Source: Phycisphaerales bacterium
GTDB lineage: Bacteria > Planctomycetota > Phycisphaerae > Phycisphaerales > UBA1924
Assembly: GCA_016709445.1 (NCBI GenBank)
Contig: JADJMV010000001.1
Coordinates: forward strand, 496,001-560,000
Reading direction: 5' to 3'
Length of the DNA stretch: 64,000 nt
In this document: piece after piece, positions 18,600 to 27,364 of the stretch
Layout: every line of letters begins with the position of its first letter
Numbering within the stretch: the stretch's first letter is position 1
The notes under the pieces: model-generated
What the model saw: the letters and a program-made list of their open reading frames with translations, nothing else
The model's database searches: none
Told to the model about the DNA's origin: nothing
Program-made: the position numbers and the translations under genes

Positions 18600-19567
18600 C
18601 AGGACCCGCCCAGCTCCACGGCCCGGTTGCCGAACCCGTGCCGCTCCTGGTAGTGGTTGAACTGCGCCGCCATCCGTGCCGGCAGCGCCAGCTCCTTGCC
18701 CTTGTTCTTCCGCTCGTCACTCACCATCGCGCCCGCCTCCGCAAGCCAGGCCTCCGGCACCGAAGCGCCCACATGCTCCGCGAGGCGACGGAGCGTCGCG
18801 CCCGTGTCACCGGTGAGTGTCGGGTACGTGATCTCGAGCAGCCGCTCGCCCAACACCGGACGCCACCGATCGGCCTCGCCCAGGCTGGTCAGCCACTCGT
18901 ACGCCCCGCGCTGCGCCTGCCCCGTCAGCCGCGCGACCTCGTCGTTGCTGAAGTGGCCCCGCCCCGGTCCCTCCGCCTGCAGGCGTTTCCACTTCAGCTC
19001 GTTCGATCCCCACCACTGGTTGTAGTCTGGCCGCCCCGCCATGCGGTAGGGCTGGTTGGTCGCCAGGCGATCGATCGATCTCGCCACGTCCACGCCGTCG
19101 CGCACAATGTGCACGAACCGCGCCCGCCCGCCCGTCAGGGCCTCGAGCAGCCCGATGCGGTACGCGTTGTGCGGGGTCTTCTCCATCAGCACCCGCCGGC
19201 CGCTCCGCTCCCGCTCACCCAGCACCAGCCTCGCGAAGCGAGCGCGGATGTGGTCGGTCGCGTCGCTCGCATCCCACCACAGCCGCGGCGGGGTCCGCAC
19301 GTGCAGGTTCGTCACGTCGAGCGCCGGCTCGATCGTTGCCCACAGGTGGTACGGCTCGCGCAGATACACCACCTCGGGATGACACCCGAACAGCTTGCCC
19401 AGGATCGTCGTCCCGCTCCGCCCGCACGCGAAGATGAAGACCGGCGGAGGCAGGGCCGGGTCCTCGCCGCGCTCGGCCGCCACCGGCGTGCGCGCCAGAC
19501 GCTCCGCACGCCGCTTGAGCAGGCGGAGCTTGGCGGTCCGGGCGTAGGGCTTGAGCAACTCGAGCAA
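18599..19567 (-). CDS. Sulfotransferase family protein
   Basis: 322 residues. The PAPS-binding loop is FIFACGRSGTTILGKLF (~44-60) and the 3'-phosphate site is VHIVRDGVDVARSI. Sulfotransferases with a FACGRSGTT start act on carbohydrate or small-molecule substrates. The upstream frame is open without an ATG; the proposed TTG start has ggag six bases before it and gives a protein beginning MLELLKPYARTAKLRLL. It overlaps the next gene of the run by one base. Transfer of sulfate to the exopolysaccharide is inferred from the locus. Confidence 0.82.
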   Translation of the reverse strand: MLELLKPYARTAKLRLLKRRAERLARTPVAAERGEDPALPPPVFIFACGRSGTTILGKLFGCHPEVVYLREPYHLWATIEPALDVTNLHVRTPPRLWWDASDATDHIRARFARLVLGERERSGRRVLMEKTPHNAYRIGLLEALTGGRARFVHIVRDGVDVARSIDRLATNQPYRMAGRPDYNQWWGSNELKWKRLQAEGPGRGHFSNDEVARLTGQAQRGAYEWLTSLGEADRWRPVLGERLLEITYPTLTGDTGATLRRLAEHVGASVPEAWLAEAGAMVSDERKNKGKELALPARMAAQFNHYQERHGFGNRAVELGGS

Positions 19568-19620
19568 GAGAGACTCCGATCGTCTGGGCCGGATCGTATC
19601 GGCGCGACCACCCCGCGCGC

Positions 19621-20217
19621 TCAGCCCGCCCCCGGCCGCTCCCGATCGCGGATCCGCCGCGCCGGGCTGCCCACATACACCCCCCAGGGCTCCGTGTCGG
19701 CGAACAGATTCGAACGCGCCCCGAGCACGCACCCGTCGGCAACGGCCACCCCGGGGCCGACGAACGAATCGGCCGCGATCCAGCAGTCGGCCCCGATGGT
19801 GATGGGCGGGCGGAGCAGGGGCAGGTCGGCCCGGTTCATGTCGTGCGTGCCGGCGCACAGGTGTGCGTACTGGCTGATCGTCGTCCGACGCCCGATCCGC
19901 ACCGGCCCCAGGTTGTAGACGATCGCATAGTCCCCCAACGTCGCCCCGTCATCCATCTCCAGCAGCCAGGGAACCTCGATCCGGGCCGTGGGCCGGATCG
20001 TGCACGAGCGCCCGATCCTCGCGCCGAACGCCCGGAGCACACCCCGCCGCCAGCCGTACCAGTTGTGCCAGCTCAGCCGGAACAGCGGCACCCGGAGCAC
20101 CATCCAGAGCCCCCGACGCACCTTCTCCCCGGTCGTCCACGGGCTGACCTTCGCCCGCGCGAAGCCCGCCTCCAGCTCCGCGTCCTGCCCCGAAGTTGTC
20201 GGCCTCGCTCCGGTCAT
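19621..20217 (-). CDS. Left-handed beta-helix acyltransferase (WcaF-like)
   Basis: 198 residues. Hexapeptide repeats run from about residue 75 to the end (IGRSCTIRPTARIEVPWLLE, LGPVRIGRRTTISQYAHLCA), with HDMNRADLPLLRPPITIGAD, the hallmark of colanic-acid-type acetyltransferases of the WcaF/maltose O-acetyltransferase family; His in AGTHD is the expected catalytic residue. It would O-acetylate a sugar of the polymer. The start at 20217 is chosen because the frame upstream runs into low-complexity sequence and homology begins after this point. It is divergent from the glycosyltransferase at 20274. Confidence 0.85.
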   Translation of the reverse strand: MTGARPTTSGQDAELEAGFARAKVSPWTTGEKVRRGLWMVLRVPLFRLSWHNWYGWRRGVLRAFGARIGRSCTIRPTARIEVPWLLEMDDGATLGDYAIVYNLGPVRIGRRTTISQYAHLCAGTHDMNRADLPLLRPPITIGADCWIAADSFVGPGVAVADGCVLGARSNLFADTEPWGVYVGSPARRIRDRERPGAG

Positions 20218-20258
20218 GCCCTCGTCCTGCCGAATCGGTCGGGAGACACCCCGCCGAG

Positions 20259-20264
20259 TAGAAT
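20259..20264 (+). promoter_or_regulatory. Candidate -10 element for a (near-)leaderless mRNA
   Basis: TAGAAT lies nine bases before the GTG at 20274, with no Shine-Dalgarno. Transcription would begin at or two to three bases before the start codon. Confidence 0.45.
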
Positions 20265-20273
20265 CGCCCGCCC

Positions 20274-21124
20274 GTGACCGACACTCCACGACATCCCGTC
20301 TCGGTGCTCGTTCTCACGAAGAACGAGGAGATCAATATCCGCGGCTGCCTCGCCTGCCTCGGGTTCTCGGACAATATCGTCGTTCTCGACAGCCTCTCTA
20401 CAGACCGGACGGTCGAACTCGCCGCCCAGACCCCCATACGCGGGTCGTCCAGCGCCCGTTCGACAACTGGTCGAGCCACCAGAACTGGGCCGTTTCCTCC
20501 ATCGACTTCCGCCACCCCTGGGTGCTCTACGTCGACGCCGACGAGCGGATCGATCCCGACTTCGCCGCCGAAATCCAGGCCGCGGCCGCGCCGGACGCCC
20601 CCGAATCCGCCTTCCGTATGCGCCGCAAGGACTACTTCCAGGGCACCTGGCTCCGCCACGCCCAGCTCTACCCCACCTGGTTCGTCCGTCTCTTCCGGCC
20701 CTCGAAGATCCGCTACGAGCGATTGGTCAACCCCGTCGCCCACGTCGAGGGCCCCACCGGCGCGCTCCAGGGCCATCTCATCCACTACCCATTCTCCAAG
20801 GGCATGAGCCACTGGTTCGAGCGCCACAACAGCTACTCGACCTTCGAAGCCCAGGAACTCATCAAGGTCCTCGGCGGCAAGAGGCGCCCGTGGCGGGGCC
20901 TCATCTCCGGCGATCCCAACGACCGCCGCGCCACGCTCAAGGACGTCTTCTTCCGCCTGCCACTCCGCCCGCAGATCAAATGGGCCTACTACGTCTTCTG
21001 GCGACGGGCCTTCCTCGATGGTCGCGCCGGCATGACCTATGCCAGGCTCCAAGCGCTGTACGAGACCATGATCACCGTCAAGGTCCGCGAGCTGCAGCGC
21101 CAGGCAAGCGGCAAGACGATCTAA
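20274..21124 (+). CDS. Glycosyltransferase family 2 protein (WaaE-like), one apparent frameshift
   Basis: About 283 residues after joining frames. The N-terminus VSVLVLTKNEEINIRGCL with IVVLDSLSTDRTVELA is the GT2 nucleotide-sugar fold. After the break come RPFDNWSSHQNWAV, WVLYVDADERIDPDF (the metal-binding DxD region) and an amphipathic C-terminus, the pattern of lipopolysaccharide-core-type GT2 enzymes. The break is at a run of five Cs (20431-20435); one more C restores the frame. Start is GTG. It probably adds a sugar to the lipid-linked repeat unit on the cytoplasmic side. Confidence 0.83.
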
Positions 21125-21136
21125 CGCCCCGCCGAT

Positions 21137-22057
21137 TCAGCCCGAGCCACGATCCTCGTCCGCCCGCACCGAGTCCACCATCCGACCCCGCTCGCGAGGC
21201 CTCAGCCTGTCGCGCAGCGAGATCGCCAGGTTCTGCGCGGGCCCGAGCACCCGTTGCACCACACCCGCGTGCGCCCGAAGGTGATCGAGGCGCTCCGCCG
21301 CGTTCGGGATCGCGTCCAGCCGCTCCTGGAACAGCCGCCGCGCGAAGGCGTCAAGCTCCAGGTCAAGCTCGTTCATCCCTTCGATCCGGGCGACAAGCTC
21401 CGGCGCGACGGTGTCCCGTCTCGAAGTCCGGGCCTTCGTCACGTTCGACCGTATCGTCGCCGTCGCCGACCAGCCCATCCGCTCGCACAGCAGCAGCAGC
21501 GACTCGTCGAACCGCTCGGTGAGCCCGAACCACTCGATCTGTCCCACGAGCCTCGACCGGGCGGTCTCCAGCAGGGCGCGCGGGCACCCGCCCACCGGGG
21601 CATCGATGATGTCCCCATGCTCGCCCGCGAGATACCGCACGTGCGCGTTGTCGATCCACCAAACCCGACGGATCGTCGGCCGGTCCAGAAACTCGCCCAG
21701 CGTCTGGTCCGCCGGGATCCGCCCCTCCTGCCGCAGAAAGTCGTAGACCGAGAGCGTCCGGTCGATCGGGTCCCGCAGCACCGTCAGGTACCGGCACTCC
21801 CGCGGCAGATGCTCGTGGACCCCGTACCCGCAGTGCTCCTCGTAGAACCGCACCCGCCGCCGGTCGGCCGCCGACATGCCGTCGATGGCCGCCAGACGGC
21901 CCTCCGTCGGCTTGCGATACTGCCCGAGCACCGCGTCGCGGTGCAACACATTGGTCGGCGGGTGCAGCAGGGCCCGGAGCTTGAGCATGCGGCTGAGCGT
22001 CGTCCCCGCATTCTTCGGGATGTGCAGGTGGACGATGATGGGGGCGGGTGTGCTCAT
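21137..22057 (-). CDS. Sulfotransferase, family 2 (heparan-sulfate-type)
   Basis: 306 residues. It begins with IIVHLHIPKNAGTTLSRML (~7-25), the P-loop-like PAPS site of carbohydrate sulfotransferases related to heparan 2-O/6-O enzymes; YLTVLRDPIDRTLSVYDFLR carries the 3'-phosphate-binding Arg/Ser. The remainder is helical and charged, as usual. It is convergent with the GT2 gene (12 bases apart), on the same strand as the two acyltransferase genes upstream. It differs from the other three sulfotransferases here by its IPKNAGTT motif, so it probably sulfates a different position or sugar. Confidence 0.88.
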   Translation of the reverse strand: MSTPAPIIVHLHIPKNAGTTLSRMLKLRALLHPPTNVLHRDAVLGQYRKPTEGRLAAIDGMSAADRRRVRFYEEHCGYGVHEHLPRECRYLTVLRDPIDRTLSVYDFLRQEGRIPADQTLGEFLDRPTIRRVWWIDNAHVRYLAGEHGDIIDAPVGGCPRALLETARSRLVGQIEWFGLTERFDESLLLLCERMGWSATATIRSNVTKARTSRRDTVAPELVARIEGMNELDLELDAFARRLFQERLDAIPNAAERLDHLRAHAGVVQRVLGPAQNLAISLRDRLRPRERGRMVDSVRADEDRGSG

Positions 22058-22104
22058 GCCGTGCTCACGCGCGAGAGGCGAGCCGATGCGCCGACCCTCC
22101 GGGG

Positions 22105-22623
22105 TCAGACCGCATTGACAAACGCCCTGCTCTTGATCGCCCTCGCCGGCTCGCCCACAGCCACCGACCAGCCCGGCAGATCCCCGTCAACAAGCGACCT
22201 CGCCCCGACCACGGTGCCCTTCTCGATCCTGGATCCCGGCAGCACCAGCGCGTCGGCCGCCACCCAACAGTCGTCCCCGATCACGATCGCGCCCGTCTTC
22301 GAAACCAGCCGCCCCGACGCGGGGTCCGACGCCACAGGATCGACCATCTCGGTCGCGAGCACCGCATACTGACTGATCACACAGCGTTCCCCGATCGTGA
22401 CCGTCTCGGCCAGCCGCAGAGCCGCGTGGTCGCCGAAAATCGTCAGGTGACCGGCCGCGAGATTCCAGGGCCGATCGATCCGCACGCTCCGCCGGATCTT
22501 CACGCTCCCCGCGAGCCTGGCCCCAAAGGCCCGGAGCACCCGGCGACGCAGGCCGTGCGCGGTGTGCGGCGTCCAGGCAAAGGCCCGCCGCCCAACCAGC
22601 CGCCACCACCATGCCCGGTTCAC
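22105..22623 (-). CDS. Hexapeptide-repeat acyltransferase
   Basis: 172 residues, left-handed beta-helix repeats (TIFGDHAALRLAETVTIGER, AIVIGDDCWVAADALVLPGS). The layout resembles the WcaF-like enzymes nearby, but the AGTHD catalytic His motif is absent: the equivalent place reads LATEMVDPVA, so activity may be altered or lost. The GTG start overlaps the stop of the next acyltransferase gene upstream (GTGA), which argues for coupling and possibly a heteromeric complex. A longer in-frame extension upstream runs across another gene and is rejected. Confidence 0.78.
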   Translation of the reverse strand: MNRAWWWRLVGRRAFAWTPHTAHGLRRRVLRAFGARLAGSVKIRRSVRIDRPWNLAAGHLTIFGDHAALRLAETVTIGERCVISQYAVLATEMVDPVASDPASGRLVSKTGAIVIGDDCWVAADALVLPGSRIEKGTVVGARSLVDGDLPGWSVAVGEPARAIKSRAFVNAV

Positions 22624-23231
22624 GCCCCGTCCCCCCCCGCCGAACCAGCCTCGAGCGCCTTGGCCGGGTTCCCCTGCAGCCATGTCCCCGCCGGGAACGA
22701 CCGATACACGCTCGCCCGCGCCCAAACCCGGCACCCGTCGCCGAGTTCCACATTGGGACCGATATACGCGTCGATCCCCACGATGCAATCCCTCCCGATC
22801 GTGATCGGGGTCTTGAGCAGGGGAAATCGCGAGTCGGTCATATCGTGAGTCCCAGCGCACAGGTGCGCTCGGTAGTCGAGCACCGTCCGATCCCCGATCG
22901 TGATGGGGCCGAGCCCATACAAGATGACCCGCTCTCCCACCCGCACGCCGTCGCCGCAGCGCACGTGCCAGGGGATCGTCACCTCGACCGAGGCTGCAAA
23001 CGCGCAATCCTTGCCGACCTTTCCGCCGAACCAACGGATGAGCACAGGGCGGAGGCTGGGGAATGCCAGCCAGAGCGGTCGGGCGCCCCAGGCCCAGACC
23101 AGCCGGACCAGCTTCTCGCGACGGGTCCAGACGGACCGCCGTGCCGGGGGTGGGGGGGCGGCGCCCGCACCGGGGTCGCCCGGCGGGCGTTCGGTGGTGT
23201 CGGCGGGGGCTTTCCGTGACGGATCGGTCAT
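22620..23231 (-). CDS. WcaF-like acetyltransferase
   Basis: 203 residues. A Pro/Ala-rich N-terminal tail (~1-32) is followed by helices and beta-helix repeats with AHLCAGTHDMTDSRFPLLKT, which includes the conserved catalytic His of colanic-acid-type acetyltransferases, and ITIGRDCIVGIDAYIGPNVE. It likely acetylates a sugar of the exopolysaccharide. The stop overlaps the GTG of the second acyltransferase gene. Of the pair, this one keeps the catalytic motif. Confidence 0.85.
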   Translation of the reverse strand: MTDPSRKAPADTTERPPGDPGAGAAPPPPARRSVWTRREKLVRLVWAWGARPLWLAFPSLRPVLIRWFGGKVGKDCAFAASVEVTIPWHVRCGDGVRVGERVILYGLGPITIGDRTVLDYRAHLCAGTHDMTDSRFPLLKTPITIGRDCIVGIDAYIGPNVELGDGCRVWARASVYRSFPAGTWLQGNPAKALEAGSAGGDGA

Positions 23232-23404
23232 AGATAGTCCGGTTCGAGTGCCCGCCCTGTCGGGAGTCCCGACCTGTCTCTGCGGCTGTCAGGGCGAACT
23301 GCCGATGGAGAAGCATCGTGAGTATCGGCATGCCCGGGGCGTATGCTCCGGCCCGTGCCCCGTTATTCAAGCCCTCCCGCCCGGCCCGAGACCAGCCCAA
23401 AGCG

Positions 23405-24307
23405 ATGTCGCTCACCAGGACCCTTGAAGATCTCACCCGCCGCTACCTGCCCCCCGCGGGAGCCCGCCTGGCCAAGCGCCTCAGCGTAGGGGCCCGCTAT
23501 CGCTCTCAAGCCGCGGCCTGCCGCGAGGGCTTTCGCCAGTATGGGGATCGCTACCCCCAGAGGGTCCTCTTCGTCGCGGGGCTGCCCAAGAGCGGGACCA
23601 CCTGGGTCGAGAAGATGCTCTCGAGTTTCCCGGGCTTCCACGAACTCCTGATTCCCGAGGTCGCCGGACACGAACTGGCGACCGGGGGGAGCCACGACTT
23701 CGAACTGCCCGACGACATGTTCGGGCGCTTCGAGGGCATGCTGGTGCTCACCAAGATGCACACGCACGGCTCGGCGCACAACGCCGAGGTCCTCCGCGGG
23801 GCCGGGGTCCGGTATGTGGTGCTCTTCCGCGACCTGCGCGACGTCGCGGTCAGCAATTACTTCTACGTGTGCAACACGCCATGGCACCCCGAGTACCCGC
23901 ACTACCACGGGCGCTCCGTGCAGGACGGCCTGATCCTCTTCGCGGAGCGGACGCTCCCGGCCTATGTTGAGTGGGTCCGGGCCTGGAATGCCAACCGCGA
24001 CCCCGAGCGGAGCATCGTCCTCCGATACGAGGATCTGCTCGCCGACGACATCGGGTGCCTCCGACGCATGGCGGCGCTCTTCGAACTCCCCGGGTCCGAC
24101 GAGCAGTTGCGGGCCATCGCCGAGCGGAACAGTTTCAAGTCGATGAGCGGTAGGCGAGCGGGGCCAGGAGAACGGCTCGAGCTTCCAGCGCAGGGGCAGG
24201 CCGGCGACTGGCGCAACCACTTCACGCCGGAGATCGCGGCCGCATACAAGCAGATCCTCGGGGACTTTCTCGTGGAGTTTGGGTACGAGAGGAGCCTCGA
24301 CTGGTGA
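23405..24307 (+). CDS. Sulfotransferase family 1 protein
   Basis: 300 residues. FVAGLPKSGTTWVEKML (~56-72) is the classic PAPS 5'-phosphosulfate loop, and VVLFRDLRDVAVSNYFY the 3'-phosphate motif. LRYEDLLADD and a C-terminal GDWRNHFTPEIAAAYKQ stretch match cytosolic-type sulfotransferases, including the RxGxxGDWKNxFT signature in modified form. The ATG at 23405 starts a normal-length protein; a longer frame from 23318 is possible. The stop overlaps the GTG of the next glycosyltransferase gene, starting a four-gene + strand run with close or overlapping junctions. Confidence 0.88.
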   Translation: MSLTRTLEDLTRRYLPPAGARLAKRLSVGARYRSQAAACREGFRQYGDRYPQRVLFVAGLPKSGTTWVEKMLSSFPGFHELLIPEVAGHELATGGSHDFELPDDMFGRFEGMLVLTKMHTHGSAHNAEVLRGAGVRYVVLFRDLRDVAVSNYFYVCNTPWHPEYPHYHGRSVQDGLILFAERTLPAYVEWVRAWNANRDPERSIVLRYEDLLADDIGCLRRMAALFELPGSDEQLRAIAERNSFKSMSGRRAGPGERLELPAQGQAGDWRNHFTPEIAAAYKQILGDFLVEFGYERSLDW

Positions 24308-25629
24308 GCGCCGCAAGAGCAAACAACTCCAAGCCGAGGCTGGTGATCCTCAATCAGTACTACGTGCCCGACGTCGCCTCGACCGGCCACCTCCTCCACG
24401 AGCTGGCCGCCGAGCTGGCCTCCCAGGGCTGGGACGTTTCGGTCATCACGAGTCGGCCGAGCTACGGCCCGCGTGAGTCGTGGCAGCCTGCCCCCCGGAA
24501 GGAAGTCCTCGATGGCGTCCGCGTGCACCGGATGTGGACGACGCGGTTCAGCAAGGACAACCTTCTTGGCAGGGCCTGCAACTACCTCACATTCTTCGGG
24601 CAACTCTTCCTGCGGATGCTCTTTGGCTCGAACCGGAACGTGGTGTATCTCTACACGACCAACCCGCCCTTCCTCGGCGTGATCGGCGCGTTCGTCTCGA
24701 TCTTCCGCCGCCATACCTACGTGAAGCTGCTGCACGACGCGTACCCGCAGCTGGCCGTCTGGGTCGGTACGATCCGCAAGGACGGCCTCGCCGAGCGCGT
24801 CTGGCACTGGATCAACAAACTCGCGTACGGACGGGCCACGCACAACATCGTGCTCTGCAAGGCCGCCAAGCGGCTTGTCGCCGATACCTACGGCATCGCC
24901 GAATCCCGCATCCACGTGATCCCCAACTGGGCCGATGAGAAGAAGCTCATCCCCAAGCCCAAGCCCATCTGCGAATTCGCCAAATCCAACGAGCTGGTGG
25001 GGGCGTTCACCGTCCTCTACTCGGGGAATCTCGGCCTCTATTACGAGTTCGACACGATCCTCGGGGCCGCCGAGAGGCTCAAGGACGAGAACTTCCGCCT
25101 CGTGTTCGTCGGGTCGGGCGGACGCAAGGGCTGGATCACCGAGCAGATCAAGAAGCGCGGCTTGATCAACACCCGGATCCTCCCCTACCAGCCCTTCGAG
25201 AAGCTGAACGATTCTCTCAACTCCTGCGACGCGTCGCTCGTGACGATCGCCAGCGGGATCGAGGGGATCAGCTTCCCGTCGAAGCTCTACTCCTCGCTCG
25301 CGGTCGGCAAGCCCATCCTCGCGCTCTCCGAGGAAGATTCCGAACTGCGAGAACTGGTCCGGAACCACGATCTGGGGGTGTGGGCGGCTCTCGGCGACGC
25401 CGATGCGCTGGCCGACGGCATCCGGGGGCTCATCGCCGATCCGCAGCGGGCCCTCCGCCAGGGTGAGAACTGCCGCAACCTGTTCCTCCAACGCTACACC
25501 CGGAGCGTCGCCGCCAAGTCGTACGGCGATGTCTTCAAGCTCGCCGATCCGCGGGCCAACCGCGACGAGCGAGCCCGCGCCGAGCGCGCCGCGGCGGCGG
25601 AGAAGTCCAAGGCGGAGGACGCGGCGTGA
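24304..25629 (+). CDS. Glycosyltransferase family 4 protein (WbuB-like)
   Basis: 441 residues. The N-terminal domain has LVILNQYYVPDVASTGHLLH, the GT4 acceptor-side loop of WbuB/FucNAc-transferase-like enzymes. The C-terminal domain has LYSGNLGLYYEFDTIL, FVGSGGRKGWI and IEGISFPSKLYSSLAVGKPI, the donor-binding region. A charged Ala/Glu-rich tail follows residue ~415. It overlaps the genes on both sides by four bases (GTGA), so the sulfotransferase, this enzyme and the formyltransferase are probably translated together. Confidence 0.88.
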   Translation: MSAARANNSKPRLVILNQYYVPDVASTGHLLHELAAELASQGWDVSVITSRPSYGPRESWQPAPRKEVLDGVRVHRMWTTRFSKDNLLGRACNYLTFFGQLFLRMLFGSNRNVVYLYTTNPPFLGVIGAFVSIFRRHTYVKLLHDAYPQLAVWVGTIRKDGLAERVWHWINKLAYGRATHNIVLCKAAKRLVADTYGIAESRIHVIPNWADEKKLIPKPKPICEFAKSNELVGAFTVLYSGNLGLYYEFDTILGAAERLKDENFRLVFVGSGGRKGWITEQIKKRGLINTRILPYQPFEKLNDSLNSCDASLVTIASGIEGISFPSKLYSSLAVGKPILALSEEDSELRELVRNHDLGVWAALGDADALADGIRGLIADPQRALRQGENCRNLFLQRYTRSVAAKSYGDVFKLADPRANRDERARAERAAAAEKSKAEDAA

Positions 25630-26459
25630 ACGAATCGCCCGAGCCGCAGCCGCGTCTCGATCGGGCCGCGACCCACGGGGGCGCAGTGGCCGCGTCGGCG
25701 CCGCTCCGCGTCCTCCTCGTCACCGAGGACGACCCGCTGTACGTGGTGAAGTTCTTCGAGGTCTTCTTCGCCGAGTGGCCCCGCGACCAGGTCGAGCTGA
25801 TCGGGATCACGATCTCCGAGGCCTTCCACGAGCCGATCCATAAGACCGCCCAGCGGATGCTCTCGTTCTACGGCCCGGTCGACTTCACGCGGCTCTGCGC
25901 CCGATACGCGACGGTGAAGGCCCGGCGGTACTCGATCGGCACGCTCGCCCGGTGCGCGGGCGTGCCGCTGGTCCCCACGCACTCGGTCAACGACGAGGCC
26001 TACGTCGCCAGGGTGCGCGACCAGCTCCGCCCCGACGTGATCGTTTCGGTCGCGGCCCCCGAGATCTTCAAGAAGGGGATCCTGGGGGCCGCACGCCTGG
26101 GATGCATCAACATCCACTGCGGCCGCCTCCCGATCTACCGCGGCATGATGCCCAACTTCTGGCAGCTCCTCCATGGCGAGAAGGCCGCCACGCTCACCGT
26201 CCACGAGATGGTCGAGAAGCTCGACGCCGGCGGGATCATCAAGACCCGGGAGTTCCCGCTCCGCGAGCGCGACAGCCTCGACCGGGTGATCGTCGGCACC
26301 AAGCAGGAGTCCGCCCGCCTGATGATCGAGGTGCTGCAGGATTTCCACGCCGGCGAGGTGCACCCCACGCCGCTCGACATGACCGGGAAGCAGTACTTCA
26401 GCTTCCCCAAGCCCGCCGACGTTCAACAGTTCCGCCAGCGCGGCCACCGGATGCTCTAG
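25626..26459 (+). CDS. Formyltransferase-family enzyme (methionyl-tRNA formyltransferase-like fold)
   Basis: 277 residues. The catalytic triad region of N10-formyl-THF-dependent formyltransferases is visible: CINIHCGRLPIYRGMMPNF gives the Asn and His, and EMVEKLDAGGII the Asp. The N-terminus VLLVTEDDPLYVVKFFEVFF is a Rossmann start. In polysaccharide loci such enzymes N-formylate amino sugars. The GTG overlaps the preceding stop; the deacetylase gene follows eight bases later, so free amino groups made by deacetylation could be related to the formylation, though the order of steps is unknown. Confidence 0.82.
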   Translation: MNESPEPQPRLDRAATHGGAVAASAPLRVLLVTEDDPLYVVKFFEVFFAEWPRDQVELIGITISEAFHEPIHKTAQRMLSFYGPVDFTRLCARYATVKARRYSIGTLARCAGVPLVPTHSVNDEAYVARVRDQLRPDVIVSVAAPEIFKKGILGAARLGCINIHCGRLPIYRGMMPNFWQLLHGEKAATLTVHEMVEKLDAGGIIKTREFPLRERDSLDRVIVGTKQESARLMIEVLQDFHAGEVHPTPLDMTGKQYFSFPKPADVQQFRQRGHRML

Positions 26460-26467
26460 AGCCACCC

Positions 26468-27334
26468 ATGGTCAAGACGACCCAGGCCAACCCCGCCCAC
26501 GCCAAGGCCGCGATGTCGATCGACGTCGAGGACTGGTTCCAGGTCGAGAACCTCAAGTCCGTCGTTGCGCGTGACACGTGGGACGAGCGCGAGCTCCGCG
26601 TCGAGCGCAACACCGACCGCATGCTCGAGCTGATGGCCGAGCGGGGTGTGACCTGCACCTGCTTCATTCTCGGCTGGGTCGCCGAGAAGTGCCCCGCGCT
26701 CGTCAAGCGCATCGCCGATGCCGGCCACGAGATCGCCAGCCACGGCTTCGGGCATGACCTGATCTACAGCCTTAGCCACGACCAGTTTCGCGAGGATGTC
26801 CGCCGGGCCAAGGCGCTCGTGGAGGACCAGACCGGCGCCCGCGTCCGGGGCTACCGCGCCCCTTCGTTCTCGATCACGGACTGGGCCATCGATATCCTCC
26901 AGGAGGAAGGCTTCGAGTACGACTCCTCGGCCTTCCCGACCGTGGCGCACGATCGCTACGGCAAGCTCAGCGGCATGGACGCCGGCGAGCCGATCACCGA
27001 GATCCGCCCCGGATTCCGCGAGGTCTGCGTCTCCACGCTCCAGCTCGGAAAGCGCGGCGTGCCCTGGGGCGGCGGGGGCTATTTCCGGCTGATTCCCTAC
27101 CCCATCTTCAAGCGCGGTGTCGCGAAGATCCTCAAGGCCGGCGGCCCATACGTCTTCTACATCCACCCCTGGGAGGTCGATCCCGGCCAACCCCGCGTGA
27201 CGGGCCTCAAGCGCAGCCACGCCTTCCGCCACTACAACAACCTCGCCCGGTGCGACACCCGCTTCGCGAGCTTGCTCTCCGACTTCGCCTGGCTCCCGGT
27301 GGGCGCGCTGCTCGACCCGCATCGACCTGCCTGA
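26468..27334 (+). CDS. Polysaccharide deacetylase, XrtA/PEP-CTERM-locus type
   Basis: 288 residues. The NodB-type fold has AAMSIDVEDWFQVENL (metal Asp), HEIASHGFGHDLIYSLSHDQ (metal His residues) and RGYRAPSFSITDWAIDIL; the C-terminal part carries FYIHPWEVDPGQPR, typical of the DUF3473-containing subfamily found in exosortase-associated exopolysaccharide loci. It would remove N-acetyl groups from the polymer or its precursors. It is the last gene of the + strand run. No exosortase or PEP-CTERM protein is seen in this window. Confidence 0.9.
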   Translation: MVKTTQANPAHAKAAMSIDVEDWFQVENLKSVVARDTWDERELRVERNTDRMLELMAERGVTCTCFILGWVAEKCPALVKRIADAGHEIASHGFGHDLIYSLSHDQFREDVRRAKALVEDQTGARVRGYRAPSFSITDWAIDILQEEGFEYDSSAFPTVAHDRYGKLSGMDAGEPITEIRPGFREVCVSTLQLGKRGVPWGGGGYFRLIPYPIFKRGVAKILKAGGPYVFYIHPWEVDPGQPRVTGLKRSHAFRHYNNLARCDTRFASLLSDFAWLPVGALLDPHRPA

Positions 27335-27352
27335 CTGACGGGGCCCCCACGC

Positions 27353-27358
27353 TACACT
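27353..27358 (+). promoter_or_regulatory. Candidate -10 element for a leaderless mRNA
   Basis: TACACT followed by gccgag and the GTG at 27365. A weak -35 (ctgact, 27331-27336) lies 16 bases upstream of it. This is the best two-box candidate among the leaderless promoters. Confidence 0.5.
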
Positions 27359-27364
27359 GCCGAG

